A program made the position numbers and the translations under genes. DNA of 64,000 nt, from assembly GCF_031143425.1 (NCBI RefSeq), contig NC_090451.1, positions 350,494,339 through 350,558,338 on the forward strand, read 5' to 3'. Source of the DNA: Pleurodeles waltl. Lineage: Eukaryota > Chordata > Amphibia > Caudata > Salamandridae. The notes beneath the pieces are model-generated. The model worked only from the letters and a program-made list of their open reading frames with translations. It ran no database searches and was not told where the DNA came from. Of this stretch, positions 45,459-57,035 are shown in pieces. The first letter of the stretch is position 1. Each line of letters begins with the position of its first letter.

Positions 45459-48400
45459 CTTAGAACCAAAGTAAGAAATTACAAATCATCACTATAGAAG
45501 GAATTCAACAGGTTGTGATTATAGTGAAAGATGGAGTACAATTTCACACGGATAGTAGAATTCCACAAAATATACCACCTTCCATTAGTATACATGTTCC
45601 ACAAACCTAGGTCTGCATAAGACACGGGAAAATAGTTGTACTAAAAACAATCCAAACAGTAGGAGATTTTGATTCCTGGCTCAAAGACTCTATCCCTTAC
45701 ACCAAGTGTATTAAAGTTGAAGAGACAAAAGCTGACATCTCCTCTTTGCAGAGCCCCTCTTCCCCCACTGAACTGAGTTAAAAGCCCTAGTTGTGAGACT
45801 GCCATTCAATCAGATTGGAATAAATACTTCCAATACCGGAAACTTGTTTAACAGCCTCTACTCAAAATAGTACAATAGCCTCTGGGCGAATTGTACATGT
45901 GTTACCATTTTCAGCTGACACAGTATTAGCATTGCGAATAGCAATCCTACATTTCTATTGTACTTTTATTGCTAGGAATACTTGCTTTATTCATTTCACT
46001 AACTTTAAGGATTTACATCTACCCTACCTGAGGTCATCCTTAATTGCCTTGCTTTTTTGAAGAACCTTCATAGATCCCTGTAAAATGAGAATGCTCACCA
46101 GCTAGGTTGGTTCCAGTTAAAGATCCCACTCTTTACAACTGCATGTTCTAAATCAGGTCTGATATCATTAAACCAAACAGCTTATCAATTTCTCTTTTTT
46201 CATTTCGGAGCCTGCCTTCCCGCAACTCACTGGTGTTCGTGTGTGGGTTTCAGCTCTGGTCTTGCAGCATGACTGCCATTCCCTCTTCTTCGTTTTGGTT
46301 ATTTCTTTTCATGTCTTGTTGATTTAGTATACGAGTGCCAGTTACTAAACTCCACACCTGAAAGTCTTCATTTTAGGAAGTTTTATTGTGAAACAGTGTG
46401 GTTTCATAGTTCTGATACACCTCAAGCCCATGCAGAACCTTTTGTATTGAGTTCCATTATTCAATATGTGCCCTGCATCCATGTACCCTGCTTTATTTAG
46501 TTTGTGAACAGCACCTGGCTTTTAATTCATGTCCCCATCACACGTGACCATAAAGTAAGGTATAATGTGCCACAAGATATTGGCAGTCGGGTTCATACCC
46601 CTTTAAAAGTGGCTAATGACTTCCAAACTGTCTTGAGCCCTAAGATAGAAGGCATATCTAGCCTTCTGCAATTAACACCGCAAAACAGGATCTGCAGCCT
46701 TATGTCTGTTTCTGTCTTAGTAAACAGTTCCTCACTCACCGACTGGTATGGTGCTGTTTGTTGGTCATGGTCTTTGGTTACCTGATGATTCATTTATTTC
46801 TCTCATTCTTTAAAAAAAAAAGAAAAAATTGGTGGTTTTGTTGTAAATGTAGTGCAGAGGGAGGGAAGGGGATGATAATTTTTTAGGACCTAATTGTATT
46901 TACATGTTATATACATGTAGCTAAAGTCACTGCATTTAAAATCAATGCAGGTAAATGTCCTACATCCATTGTGTCTGTATTGCACATTGCTATTAAGGTG
47001 CTGTTTGCTTATAATACCGCTTGTGTGTTACAATGAAATGACTTGTTGGCCTATGCTTAATTACTCGTTATTAAACCCTTGTAAGATCCTTGTTTTTAGT
47101 AAACCTTCACTGTAGTAAAAGATAAACAAATCTAATACTTTGCTTAGCCAACATGGATTTTCATTAGCTCGCAGAGAATGTCATAAGTCAAAGTTTATTT
47201 ATTTCAGATCATTATTATAAGAACAGTAAAAGGATCATCTTTTATATTACAGTAATTACAAAACCAGGTGAAACATATGGCCCATTATGATCTGACCACC
47301 TACTCCTCATTTTCCATGCTGCCAGATGTACCCAATTAAACTGTGTGGAGATGCCCCGCCATCGTGCAGTGGTGACTGAATCCACAAAGGTTTTTGGGCA
47401 GGCCATCGCTGGTTGTTGAAGAGATGGTGCACTGCGTCACAGACAGTCTATCTGGATGCCTTCTATATCGTGAACATGGGGAAAGAACCTTTCTGGTCAT
47501 GTCCTACGTTATACCGGGCACACAGGGTTTGCATGACCCAGCTGAGAAAGCTGGCAATGAAGCATGCTAAGAAAGCAGGTAGAGATGAAGGAGTTTGCAG
47601 GTGGAGGTGCAGTACTGGCTCCTGCACACAAAATGGATAACTGCAGCTTCAGATGTTAGATATCCACTTCTGGGCTTGAATACATATGGCTTGTCAAAAA
47701 GTAACTGGTGCATTTTGTGGCACCTATAACTCTGGGTCAAATCAAGATGCCACCTAAATCAAGCAAACAGAAGGGACCCTGTGAAAAAACAGAATACTTC
47801 ACCCTTGTGAAACCTCATCCTCTAGTAAGAAAGGGATTGTGATGGGAGCCCAGGATCGCCACCTGGAGAACCTCACTCAGAGAAAGTCATTGTGGCATGA
47901 ATACCTCAATGACCTACAAGTCATTAACTCAACATACAGAAGAATGGCATAGTAGGAAAGCGCCATGCAAGAAATCAAAACAAAAGTGCAATATAAGTCA
48001 AGTGAACTATAACTTTATTCACAGGACGTAGAAGCTCCTTTGGAGAGTCACTCTATCGTACAAGACTGAGCTCTTACACCTAGCTTGCAGCCTAAGCAGC
48101 AAGTGCAACTTCTGGACAATGCAAACAAAGCATCCAAGTTGAGGATGATTTATTTTGTTTTTAAAACACAGCAGTTTTAGGAGAAGACAATGTAGAATTC
48201 ATATGCATTCATGTTGTTTGCTTCTCCTATTACCCAACAAACTCAATTTGATTAAAAAACAGACTATGGGTGTTTGCAAGCTAGGGTGACCTAGAGTCCA
48301 AAAATGTGTACGTGTAAATGCAATCCATGGTATCTTTGCCACTGTCACAACAAAACATACGTCTTTAATAATCATATTATTTAACACAGTCTGTTCATTT

Positions 48401-48700
48401 AGCTAAACGGTAACCTAAAATGTGTATAAGTGATATTATATCCAATGTAGGGAAGAAAGAACTCTTAATTCACATTATTGGTACTGGAGGATTGTGAAAG
48501 ACACTTTAAGCAAATGCATTCCAATTTTCTTCAGTTAAATGAATTCTGGGTTAATACAGCCCCAACAACCAGTCCCTTACTGAGCAGTTAGACTATATTT
48601 TGAGTTTTAGACTGTAAAGATGCCTTGTTAAGCATAGGGGTTTCTGTTATATGCTTCCTAACAAATTACTTCCATAATTTGAATAGCGCATCAGTTACCT
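45459..48700. other. Intronic stretch, mostly anonymous
   Basis: Left part of the 6.9-kb intron. An A10 run at about 46812. An ORF of 93 codons at 46504-46785 (+) and one of 75 codons at 47413-47640 (+) have no recognised motif. Confidence 0.45.
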
Positions 48701-48759
48701 CCATCGTATATCTCCCTGCATTGGTCAGGTAAATCAACCACTTCAGATGGCCAGAGTCA

Positions 48760-49780
48760 AAACTCAAAAAAGGTAGGTTTTAACTTTATCCACAGAGTTG
48801 TTTCTAACATACATGAACTTGTTTTTAAGTTGCATCCAACTGAAGACATAAAAGGGTTGAACTTCAATCCGTATTGGTCATTGGGGGAAACACAAGGACT
48901 AGATACTGCAAGGCATTTTGGGTTCTCAAGATCAATATTTCATCTCATAAAAGGAGCATATATTAACAGGGTAATATTTTTCCAACCTACCTAGGAAAAT
49001 CAGCCCATATGGAAGCCAGATTACTCTCTATTAAGCATATAGAATAGATAATCAGGGGATGCTAATACACACTTCTAACTGCACATATGGATGGAAAGAT
49101 TGTACTACACTCCCCATTCATGCCATACCTTACAGATGCTAATAGACTGCAGTGAATCTTCATAACGAAGTTATGTACCATATCTTTTGTCTACTGATAA
49201 GTCAGTGGCTGAATCGGGCCAACAATGGCTGGGTGGATTTCTCCAGTTTTGACTTTCAATTGTGCGGACAAAGTAAATCAAGGTAAAGTCACTGTTCTGT
49301 GGTTTCCAAACTTACCAAAAATCATGCAGAATTTGTGAGACTTTCACCTAAGTCTAGAACAAGAACAGTATGTGTAGGAGCCAGACCACTAGCTTGGCTG
49401 TTGAAACAAGTAATGAATAAGAACTGTTAAAAGTTAGATAAAGCTGCGTTCCCCATTTTAAAAAGAGAGCGGCATTATGAGCAATTCATGACTTTAACAT
49501 TTCTCAGATTATTTGAAATTTACAATTGTAAGGAATCACGGCTGCAAATTCGATAGATGTGAGACTATATCAATCACTACTTTGAAATTCTGCAGCAAGG
49601 AATTGGTTTAGGCTGTGTAAAGTTCCACTAATGATGAACATTGCTTTTGCAACTTCTGCCCAGCATCTCTGATGTGGCATTCATGTTAAATGGTACAGAA
49701 CAGCACTGTCCAAAATTACCTACATAAGTGGCCAGTGAGATAATCAACTCTGCAGCCCTGCCCACTGAGAATTATTGATT
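48760..49780 (+). repeat. Direct repeat unit, copy 1 (about 1 kb)
   Basis: Collinear with 49995-50960. Landmarks: 'ttttaactttat(c/t)cac(a/g)gagttgtt' at 48778 and 50023. 'ttctcaa(g/t)atcaata' at 48921 and 50181. 'aaggtaaag(t/c)cactgt' at 49280 and 50539. 'aacattgcttttgca' at 49638 and 50836. The offset is 1.2 kb throughout. The family is not recognised. Confidence 0.65.
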
Positions 49781-49994
49781 GCGGGCAATAACTTAACTGT
49801 CTGGCAAACCAGTTTTCTTAAAGTTGAATCAACTGTGTGTTGATACATAGCCCCATGAGCCACTTCCATCATGAGAAGCTAGTCTAGGTTTTACTTATAG
49901 ACCCTTCAAGCATTTTACACGTTTCTCAGCCAAAATCTGAATATCATGCAACTTACTGAAAGAATACATCTCAGTCTATTAGTCACGTTGGCAA

Positions 49995-50960
49995 GCCAGT
50001 TTAACACTCAAGTAAGGAAGGTTTTTAACTTTATTCACGGAGTTGTTAGCATATAGTAATTTGTTTTCTAAACTGCATTGCCAAAACTGATTTTAACATA
50101 AAAGTGTTTACTTTCAGGTCATGTTGGTCCATAAAGCTAATGTGCGCAGAGGAGCATGAGGGGTTACAGACGTTTTGGGGTTCTCAATATCAATAATGCA
50201 TCATCTGCAAACATTAAAGTAGGGTACCCCTATGACCTACCCTTGAAGAATTAGCAAGTACAAAAATACAGAATGTTTACTACTGTTTTCATATAAGAGA
50301 GGCAGGAGCAATATTCACCACTAATTGTTCCTGTGGATGGAATGACTTTCGTACATTCGTGTTTAATGATGATACAGGGATGTAGTGTATCCTCACCTGT
50401 ACTTTTATTAATTGGACCTCTACAGCTATTTTCCTGGCATAAGGCTTCATAACTTCAGTTCAAAGACTGAAGTCAGGTCCAACAAGACAAGGTGGATTGC
50501 ACTCTTTATAACTAAATTGTACATGGCAATATGCCATAAGGTAAAGCCACTGTGTGCATTTTTGAGCCCTCTGCTAAAACCATATCGAGCGTATAAAATA
50601 TTGTCCCCTTCAGACAGAGTCTGTGTCTGCATCAGTAACAGCCTGACTTTTGTATTAAGTTATGAAATAAGTCTGTAGGATGCTGGACACACCCTGTACC
50701 AGTTCTGAAGATCGTGGCTCTGAGTAGTTGCTTTAATGTGCTGGCAAACTGTAACTGAAACTGCAAGGCATGGCATCCACCAATTCAAAAGATATTGGAG
50801 CATATTAGTTAGTACTAAACCATTAGTTGAAATAAACATTGCTTTTGCAGTTTCTGTTGACGTTCCTTGAAATGGCATTCATGGTAGCAGGTTCAGAATA
50901 GAGTTTTCTAAAATTATTTCAGAAGTGCCTGAAATAATAAACTGCACACCCTCCTCCCCT
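49995..50960 (+). repeat. Direct repeat unit, copy 2 (about 1 kb)
   Basis: Second copy of the unit at 48760-49780 with the same landmark order and spacing. No terminal inverted repeats or poly(A) were found, so both tandem duplication and two insertions of one repeat remain possible. Confidence 0.65.
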
Positions 50961-52362
50961 GGGAACCTGTTGGCTGAGCTAGTGAAACAAATGCCCATGG
51001 CAGGCAGTTTCTGGATCATAAAAAGCCAGCTCTTATTCTTCCAAGGGTGGGGACTCTAGTTAGTCCTTCCTCAGGTTGATAGTGCACGTATGTGTTGTTT
51101 AACTCTGTGGAGTACAATTGGGGGAATGCACTAGAAAATGGGAACAGCCCATAGCTTCAGTACTAAAAACAGAATTTGCAGGTAGCAGGAAGAGTTACTG
51201 GAAAGCTACAATTTAGGATCTCTTGGCATCATTTGACATCCTCAACCACTTCTCGATGGTGGATCATATGGTGTAGGAAGAGTCCACAACAGCTATAGAT
51301 AGGTGCCCTTATTCCCTCACATGTTCAGCCACCCACTTGGTGAACAGTTGCCGTCATCTAACCATCAATTTTATATTTACAGTAAAGACACTTTATTAAG
51401 AAACTCGCAACAGATTAAATTATTAACTTCTCTAACTTTCATGCCATTTCCAATTACATCCAACAAAGAATGAAACTACCTTGCCCTGCTCAAAGAACAC
51501 AAAATCGAGTATCTACTGCACTGAAATTTAACGAGTAGAAACGTATTCTACCTGTGTGACTGAACAACTTCTCATACTTGCAAAAAACATAAAAACGTTA
51601 AATCGTAGGCATGCCCACTGCTTCCTCCATTTCCACACAATCAGGTTTAGTGTACAAAGAGATCTAACTTCTCCTATGTAAAGCTCACCCAGACACTCTG
51701 AGTACATCAGCTATAGAAGGAACAAAGAAAATAAAGCCTGCATTTAGCCTAATATATTTAGGACAATAACGACGAGTCTTGTGCTTCACTACTTTGATTG
51801 ATTACCAGTTAAATCTCATTTTATTTTTTAGATCCAGACCCTAGGTTCCCAAACCTAGTATGTGAAATCTTTCACCCATTTGAAAAAATAAAATCTATTT
51901 ATGAGACCCTGCTGGAGACTTGTGCTAATAAAACAACACTTCCTGGTATCCCCAAAAGTTAACTATGTCGCAGTGGAAGACTTTTTGCTACTAGATAGCA
52001 AAAGGGAATATCCTTCCAAACGCCCTGCATATGGCGAATAACAACATGAAGTCTACATGACACATTAGGAACCTGCTGCTTTATGTTGTGCCCTTTCCTC
52101 TCTCCTTCTGAATGTGTATGGCTTTCTCTAGTCAAACAGTGCATTACATATGCATCTGGAATGAAATGGAAAGAAAGGTTTATGTGCAATACAGAAATTA
52201 AAACAGAAAAATGTCTAATTCGTATGGCCACATACATAAAGTATTTCATGATTAAAGGCCATCATACTTTAACAGCAAACCATTGTTTTCTTAGCGTACA
52301 TGTAATAAAGGAATGCTTACGGCTATGCGGAGTGGTTTCTGAATGCCATAGACATTTCTCAC
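50961..52362. other. Intronic stretch next to the GPATCH1 exon at 52363
   Basis: No coding similarity. The ORFs at 51959-52249 (-) and 52083-52373 (+) overlap each other; the latter runs antisense into the exon and is a shadow. Confidence 0.5.
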
Positions 52363-52605
52363 CTGTCCTGTGATGCCTAGCTTCCTCCCTTTACTCTGTC
52401 TTACATCCCCAATCAGAGAGCTTGTCTTTTCGGACCCATCAGTAAACACATGCAGGCTCTCTTGCGGTGCTCCAAAGAAGGCTTGGCGAGGGTCGAGCCC
52501 CTTGTATCCCAGACCCTGCACATTGTCCTTCAGAGTGAAATCTATGGGTATGGTGTCCTTTGGCGCGAACGTCACATTCTCAGGCTGGTATTCATCATCT
52601 TCATC
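52363..52605 (-). CDS. GPATCH1: GPATCH1 exon, conserved NVTFAPKD segment
   Basis: An 81-codon exon in phase 0 at both ends, acceptor ctattaaaag, donor GTGAGA. It begins with an acidic run, DEDDEYQPENVTFAPKD, continues with GLGYKGLDPRQAFFG, and ends GRKLGITGQ, all matching human GPATCH1 in order. The middle, around residues 40-70, differs most from the human protein. The matched blocks belong to the conserved N-terminal half of the family. No frame damage is seen. Confidence 0.93.
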
Positions 52606-52688
52606 CTTTTAATAGCAGAATGAGAGAAGTCAATGACTGCGTCACCAGTGCACTAGAATATAATGAAGTATTAAGGTAGAAAATGTAC

Positions 52689-52747
52689 CTCAGATCTATC
52701 TGAACCTTCGGGAGGCAAAGAACAGCCATACGTTTTCAATTCTGGAT
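52689..52747 (-). CDS. GPATCH1: GPATCH1 small exon after the G-patch
   Basis: A 59-bp exon encoding DPELKTYGCSLPPEGSDRSE, counting the split Asp codon. It matches the human segment around KIYGCALPPG. The acceptor is cacggcag and the donor is GTACAT. It starts with two bases finishing the preceding codon and ends in phase 0. It is too short to be called by ORF length; it is supported by its phase fit, its splice sites and its position 129 bp from the G-patch exon and 83 bp from the next one. Confidence 0.9.
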
Positions 52748-52876
52748 CTGCCGTGATTAAAAAGATTGTCATCATTCACGTACAATTAAGAACCATGAGG
52801 CACATGCAAAGTATTTATGAAATGTATAACTAAATCAAGAAAATGGTCTTTCAAAGAACATGGAAGCACAGCATAC

Positions 52877-52974
52877 CGGATCTTTGTCTGCGTGGTTTTC
52901 TTTTTATTCGAGGTCCAACTCCCTGTCCCTCTTTCCAGCCCATTTTTCTCAATAACTGAACACCAATGGATATT
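52877..52974 (-). CDS. GPATCH1: GPATCH1 exon, G-patch domain core
   Basis: This is the most 5' exon visible and carries the core of the G-patch, the glycine-rich motif that contacts a DEAH-box helicase. It reads SIGVQLLRKMGWKEGQGVG followed by a basic run (PRIKRKPRRQR). The acceptor is a T-rich tract ending in ttcttag and the donor is GTATGC. It enters with the last base of a codon and leaves in phase 1; the single G joins AT of the next exon to give Asp. Human GPATCH1 has the near-identical string LLRKMGWKEGQGVGPRVKRRPRR. The exon supplying the residues before it was not recognised in the roughly 11 kb upstream. Confidence 0.93.
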
Positions 52975-53790
52975 CTAAGAAAAAAATACAGAGTATTACT
53001 AAAGCACATCATATGCTCTGGGAATGGAAGGGTGAGGGTTGTGAGGAGAGAGTAAGGACTAATATCATACGCATCTGTATGAAGGTCACGGTCTTCCAGC
53101 TCTCTCTTATCTCAACTAGTTGGAAACCTGATTCCAAAGCCTAAACACTGTGTGTGGGAAGACACCATAAGCCTGCCCAGCCTCCAAGAAAATAAACCGC
53201 ACTGAACTTTCTAAACTTCCAGGCAAAATGCTGTATCGATTTCTGGATGAGTGATGCTTCCAGAAGGCACCCATAGAGGCCCATATAACTGTCCTGCAAA
53301 TGTCTGCATTGGAAACATGTCTTTCGCAGGCTACTTTTTACGGTTATAGGTTGCAAACGCTCTGAGGAGTCTGAACTCATGGAATGGATAGCGTTTTAAG
53401 ATACAAGATATTATCCACTTAGAAAAAGTTGCTTAAACGTCTTGATTACAACCATAATGTAAAAAAATATGTAATGCCTTCTTCCTAATACTGCAGCTTT
53501 CTCAACATTCACAGCAGTCTTACCCAAATCAAAGATATCTACATGAAACTGATGATACCTTACAATTCCATATCTCATATTCATACAAATGGTTGTATGA
53601 AGCTCAATGTTATATGTGCATATGTACAGGCAATTAATGTGTGTCTAAAGACAGTGTATTTTATTTTAGAATCAATTACTACATTAGCAGACTTACTAAA
53701 GATGTTATTTGCTTTTACATCACTTTATTTATTCATAATGTGTCTTAACTCTCCTACATGCATTTTTATGTATTTATTCATTCTTTTTTT
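52975..53790. other. Intron upstream of the G-patch exon, no feature recognised
   Basis: Searched by eye for the exon preceding the G-patch; no matching text found. AT-rich with small open frames. Confidence 0.45.
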
Positions 53791-54420
53791 TTTAATTTAT
53801 AAAGTGCAACCACGACCACAGAGATATACAGGAGTTTTACAATAAACCAGAACCGATGAGTATAAGAAAAGTGGATTACGATGTACAAGAAGGGGTATAG
53901 TTCTGTCAGGAGAAGGATAGCAACACACGAAAATAATACATTTAGCTAGCAGTGAATTAGCATAACGCAGTGTTGAAGTGGTCATCTGAGACTGTACATA
54001 CTGCAGTGTGACCTTAGTAAAGGACTGGTTAAACAGACAGCTTAAAATTGTTTTTTGAATGTCGTAATACTGAAAATACTGACCCCAAGAATGACGGATT
54101 GCTCACATAGGCAGATTTGAATGTAGGAATGTCCAACAGAAGCAAGTCTTTACTCCTCAAATTTCTAGATCACCAGCAATGGTGAGGATCCAGGGAGACA
54201 AGGGAATATCTTCATGGATAGCCTTGTGAGTGAGGGTGCAGAGTATGAAAGAGATCCTTGCTAGAATGGGAAGCCATTCTAGGTCTTGGAGGATGAACGT
54301 GATGGGACTCAATTTTTCAGCTTTGAGGACTATTCTGGTGGCAGAGTGGAGGGCAGTTTTGAGTGAGGCAGGAGTAGTAGGTGTCCAGAATGGCATTTCT
54401 AAAATCCAGTCATAAAATGA
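53790..54420 (-). pseudogene. L2/CR1-like LINE remnant (RT C-terminus and 3' end)
   Basis: The minus-strand ORF at 54396-54157 reads LQDLEWLPILARISFILCTL, then THKAIHED, the L..L.WLPV..RI.FK motif at the end of L2/CR1 ORF2. The 3' end appears to lie near 53790, where the plus strand reads 'ttaatttataaagtgcaa', the reverse of a GCACTTTATAAAT tail. A copy with a similar end is at 60165-61640. Confidence 0.6.
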
Positions 54421-54694
54421 TTAGGACATGCAACACTGTTTTTGCAAGATCCTCTGAGATTAGGTGTCTGATTTTCTTTATGCAATGAAGCTGGTAGTTT
54501 GCAGCTTTTGCTAACTTATTTGCACAAGAGATGAAAGATATAGTTTTGTCTACAGCGAAACCTGGTGATAAAGCTGATGAGAAAGGAGGTGGGGAGAAGC
54601 AATTTTGGCTTAGTCAAATTAGTAGTACTGGGTCCAACTGGATTGCAGATGTTGATAGTAACAGGAACTTTATTTACAGTCACACTCTTACAAA

Positions 54695-55038
54695 CAGTGC
54701 TTAATTTGTAAATAACAAGGTGCCGGTGCTCAAAGCCCTCCTCTTAAACACACAGCTGCTGCAAGTGAATGTGGGAACACGGAATACTGAGGCAGCGTAA
54801 ACCTGAAGCCATCTTGGGCCTCTTCATTCCATTTAAAGCCACTTCCTGCCACTTCAGCTCACTTTTGCAGCTTTCTGATCTCTCCTATTATGAAGCTTTC
54901 ACCTTTTTCTCTTCCTCCGTCTTTCCCATATGTGTCTTTTGCCCGCAGCATATGCTTGGGGGCGAAAAATGAGCACCGGCCCTGAACAATAAGTGCCGGT
55001 GCTCAGCACCGGAAACAACAAGCACAAAATAAGCACTG
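54695..55038. mobile_element. hAT-like MITE, 344 bp
   Basis: Terminal inverted repeats CAGTGCTTAATTTG (left) and, reversed, CAGTGCTTATTTTG (right). Inner inverted segments 'aggtgccggtgctcaaag' and 'gtgccggtgctcag' extend them. Flanks cttacaaa (54687-54694) and gttataaa (55039-55046) agree at six of eight bases, fitting an old 8-bp hAT duplication. No transposase. Confidence 0.75.
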
Positions 55039-55046
55039 GTTATAAA

Positions 55047-56000
55047 TCAATTTCCCGTCTCTACAAACACCACACTGGCAACACCCAAGACGAATCTACA
55101 GTATTCTCATAGACAGGCTTTGGAAAGAGTGAACTGTAAGATAGCATGACACATCCTTTCAGTCATTAACACAATTCAGCCAACCTCTGAGGGACATATT
55201 CTCAATATAGCTCTTCCAAATAAATGTAGTCATCTTTAATCATTGCTCATTGTTGTACTGCACTAGAAAATAGTATGTAACCAAAAGTACATATACAACA
55301 AATAAATGCTAATAACAGAGCAGCACTTGCTTCCAGGTGTGTAATACCATCATTACTAAACTCCCCAAACATGAAGCAACAAAATAACAATTTTTATCTC
55401 TTACTTTTCTCATACATATTCTCAATGATAATGTTTCTTTGGCTATCCATCACCCTGATTCAAAAGTCTCTGGCGTTAACATGAAACATTTTGCTCTTTG
55501 GTCCTCATTGTATCTGTTATCAGTAAAGGAAGAGGAGTATATTGTACTCACATGGGTACCATTCCTGTAATCCCACTCTCATAGTAACATGCATATAAAA
55601 GATGAATGAAACAACATTTAAAGAGAGGGGGTGTACGAAACACTGTTGGAGCTTTACAGGTGGGGATAGGGCCCAATGAGGGCCAACCTGACACCCCACC
55701 TTTTAAAAGCATGTCACAATACCACAACTACAAGAGTGCCTTACACCCTGACTGACGCTATTAGAGCTCCATCTAGCAGTGCTTTTAAAGGATATGGTAA
55801 ATTCTTCTGGGGTCATGGATTTAATGACCCAGGAGCCTTACTGTTTTTTTTTATGTTGCTGTGGGGCTGCTTCACTTCCTGCAGCCCCCCCACAAAATGC
55901 TTGGTGGTGCCCCAGCCACTTCTAGCAGCATCACCTGGACAAAAATATTGTATAATATAATGCACTAGAGCATTATGAGGAGCTCCTTCCATTATTTTTT
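55047..56000. other. Intronic stretch, no gene recognised
   Basis: An open frame at 55676-55960 (+) has no motif. The sequence becomes GC-richer toward the minisatellite. Confidence 0.4.
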
Positions 56001-56009
56001 TTTTCAATT

Positions 56010-56380
56010 AATTTTGGGTGTCCCGGTGCCCTCCCGGGACACCTATATGTTAACTTTTTATTTGTTTATAAGGAGGGGGGTGCAGCCTCCCTCTCTGAAC
56101 CTTTGCTGGGCCCAGGGACCCCATTACCCGGGCCGTGTTTTTTTTATTTTTTATTAAGGAGAGAGGGGGGCATGGCCTTACTCCCGAGTCACCCACTACA
56201 GGCCCCAAAGGCCCCATCCCTAGGGCTGTTTTTTTTTCTTTAAGGTGAGGAGGCACACAGCCCTATTCCCCAAGCAACAAGGGGCCCTGCGGAGCCTATC
56301 CCCCAGGATGCCATGGACCCCCCGACAAGGGCTGGGCAGGGTACCCCTGCCCCACCCCCTTATAGGGTTTTTTCTTTAAT
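56010..56380. repeat. GC-rich minisatellite, same style as 1385-2090
   Basis: Four or so diverged units with 'gggcccagggaccccattac', T-rich spacer ('tttttttattttttattaa'), 'ggagagaggggggcatggcc', and similar. The box order matches the array at 1385-2090. Confidence 0.6.
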
Positions 56381-57035
56381 ATACTCAGGGCAGGCGGCTA
56401 AGGCCACAAGTCTTGTAATGACTGCCTACACCATTTTTTCATGAGTGTTCGCTACCAGAGGAGAATTACTCCTGTGAGAGTGAGTTAGCCTAATGGGAAA
56501 AAAGGCCCCTAGGCCAATCAGAACGCTCTATTGTTTTAAATTGGGTTTGAGGAACTCTCGCAAGAGTCCCTCAAACCCAACTGTCGATATACAGAAATAA
56601 TTGTATACCCTCATTTCTCTAAAACTACAGAACGGGATTTACACCAAATTACACTTTCTGGACCACAAACTAGGTTCCTTCCAAATTTGGTGTAATTCTG
56701 TTCAGCGGTTTTTGTAATATTACGCTTCAAAAACAATCTAGAAAAATGCACAGGGATTTTGAATATTGAGATCCCTACTTTTCTTGGCCCCTGCTTGAGT
56801 GGTCACCCTGAAACATTCCATTTGGCAAAAAAGACAATTTTTTGGAAACTTTTGTGACGATTCGTCAGACTGCATCAAAGTTATTAGCAAACTAAAAAGG
56901 CATTTCCTATGCAAATGCAGACCTAACTATAACTTTAACTACCGTCACTGGGTAATATACATATACAAGTTATTATTTTTTTACAATATGTGAGGTAATA
57001 TATAGTTACAGCAATAAATGTTTCTAAGATGAGGT
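56381..57035. other. Intronic stretch with a short inverted repeat
   Basis: 'ttgggtttgaggaactctcg' at 56541 and 'cgcaagagtccctcaaaccc' at 56559 form a hairpin of about 17 bp per arm. The text after it ('aactacagaacgggatttac' near 56622) looks like dispersed repeat sequence. No gene. Confidence 0.4.

Larger units (their letters stand above)
4213..52974 (-). other. GPATCH1: GPATCH1 locus, partial (10 internal exons and their introns)
   Basis: Ten minus-strand exons match vertebrate GPATCH1 in order, from the G-patch to the KVKRDKYSVFNFL block. The protein is a nuclear G-patch factor found in spliceosomal complexes; G-patch proteins typically activate DEAH-box RNA helicases. Exon phases chain without a break and every intron is GT-AG. 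Coding total is 1,559 bp, about 519 codons; the human protein is about 930 residues. Introns from 5' to 3' are 129, 83, 6,904, 8,293, 641, 11,208, 2,315, 17,304 and 326 bp. The start codon and N-terminal DUF1604 part, and the Lys-rich C-terminal tail, were not found here. No stop or frameshift was seen in the exons, so the gene looks functional. Confidence 0.93.

Noticed and set aside
52083..52373. 96-codon plus-strand ORF beside an exon
   Set aside because: Antisense to an intron and the edge of the GPATCH1 exon at 52363.
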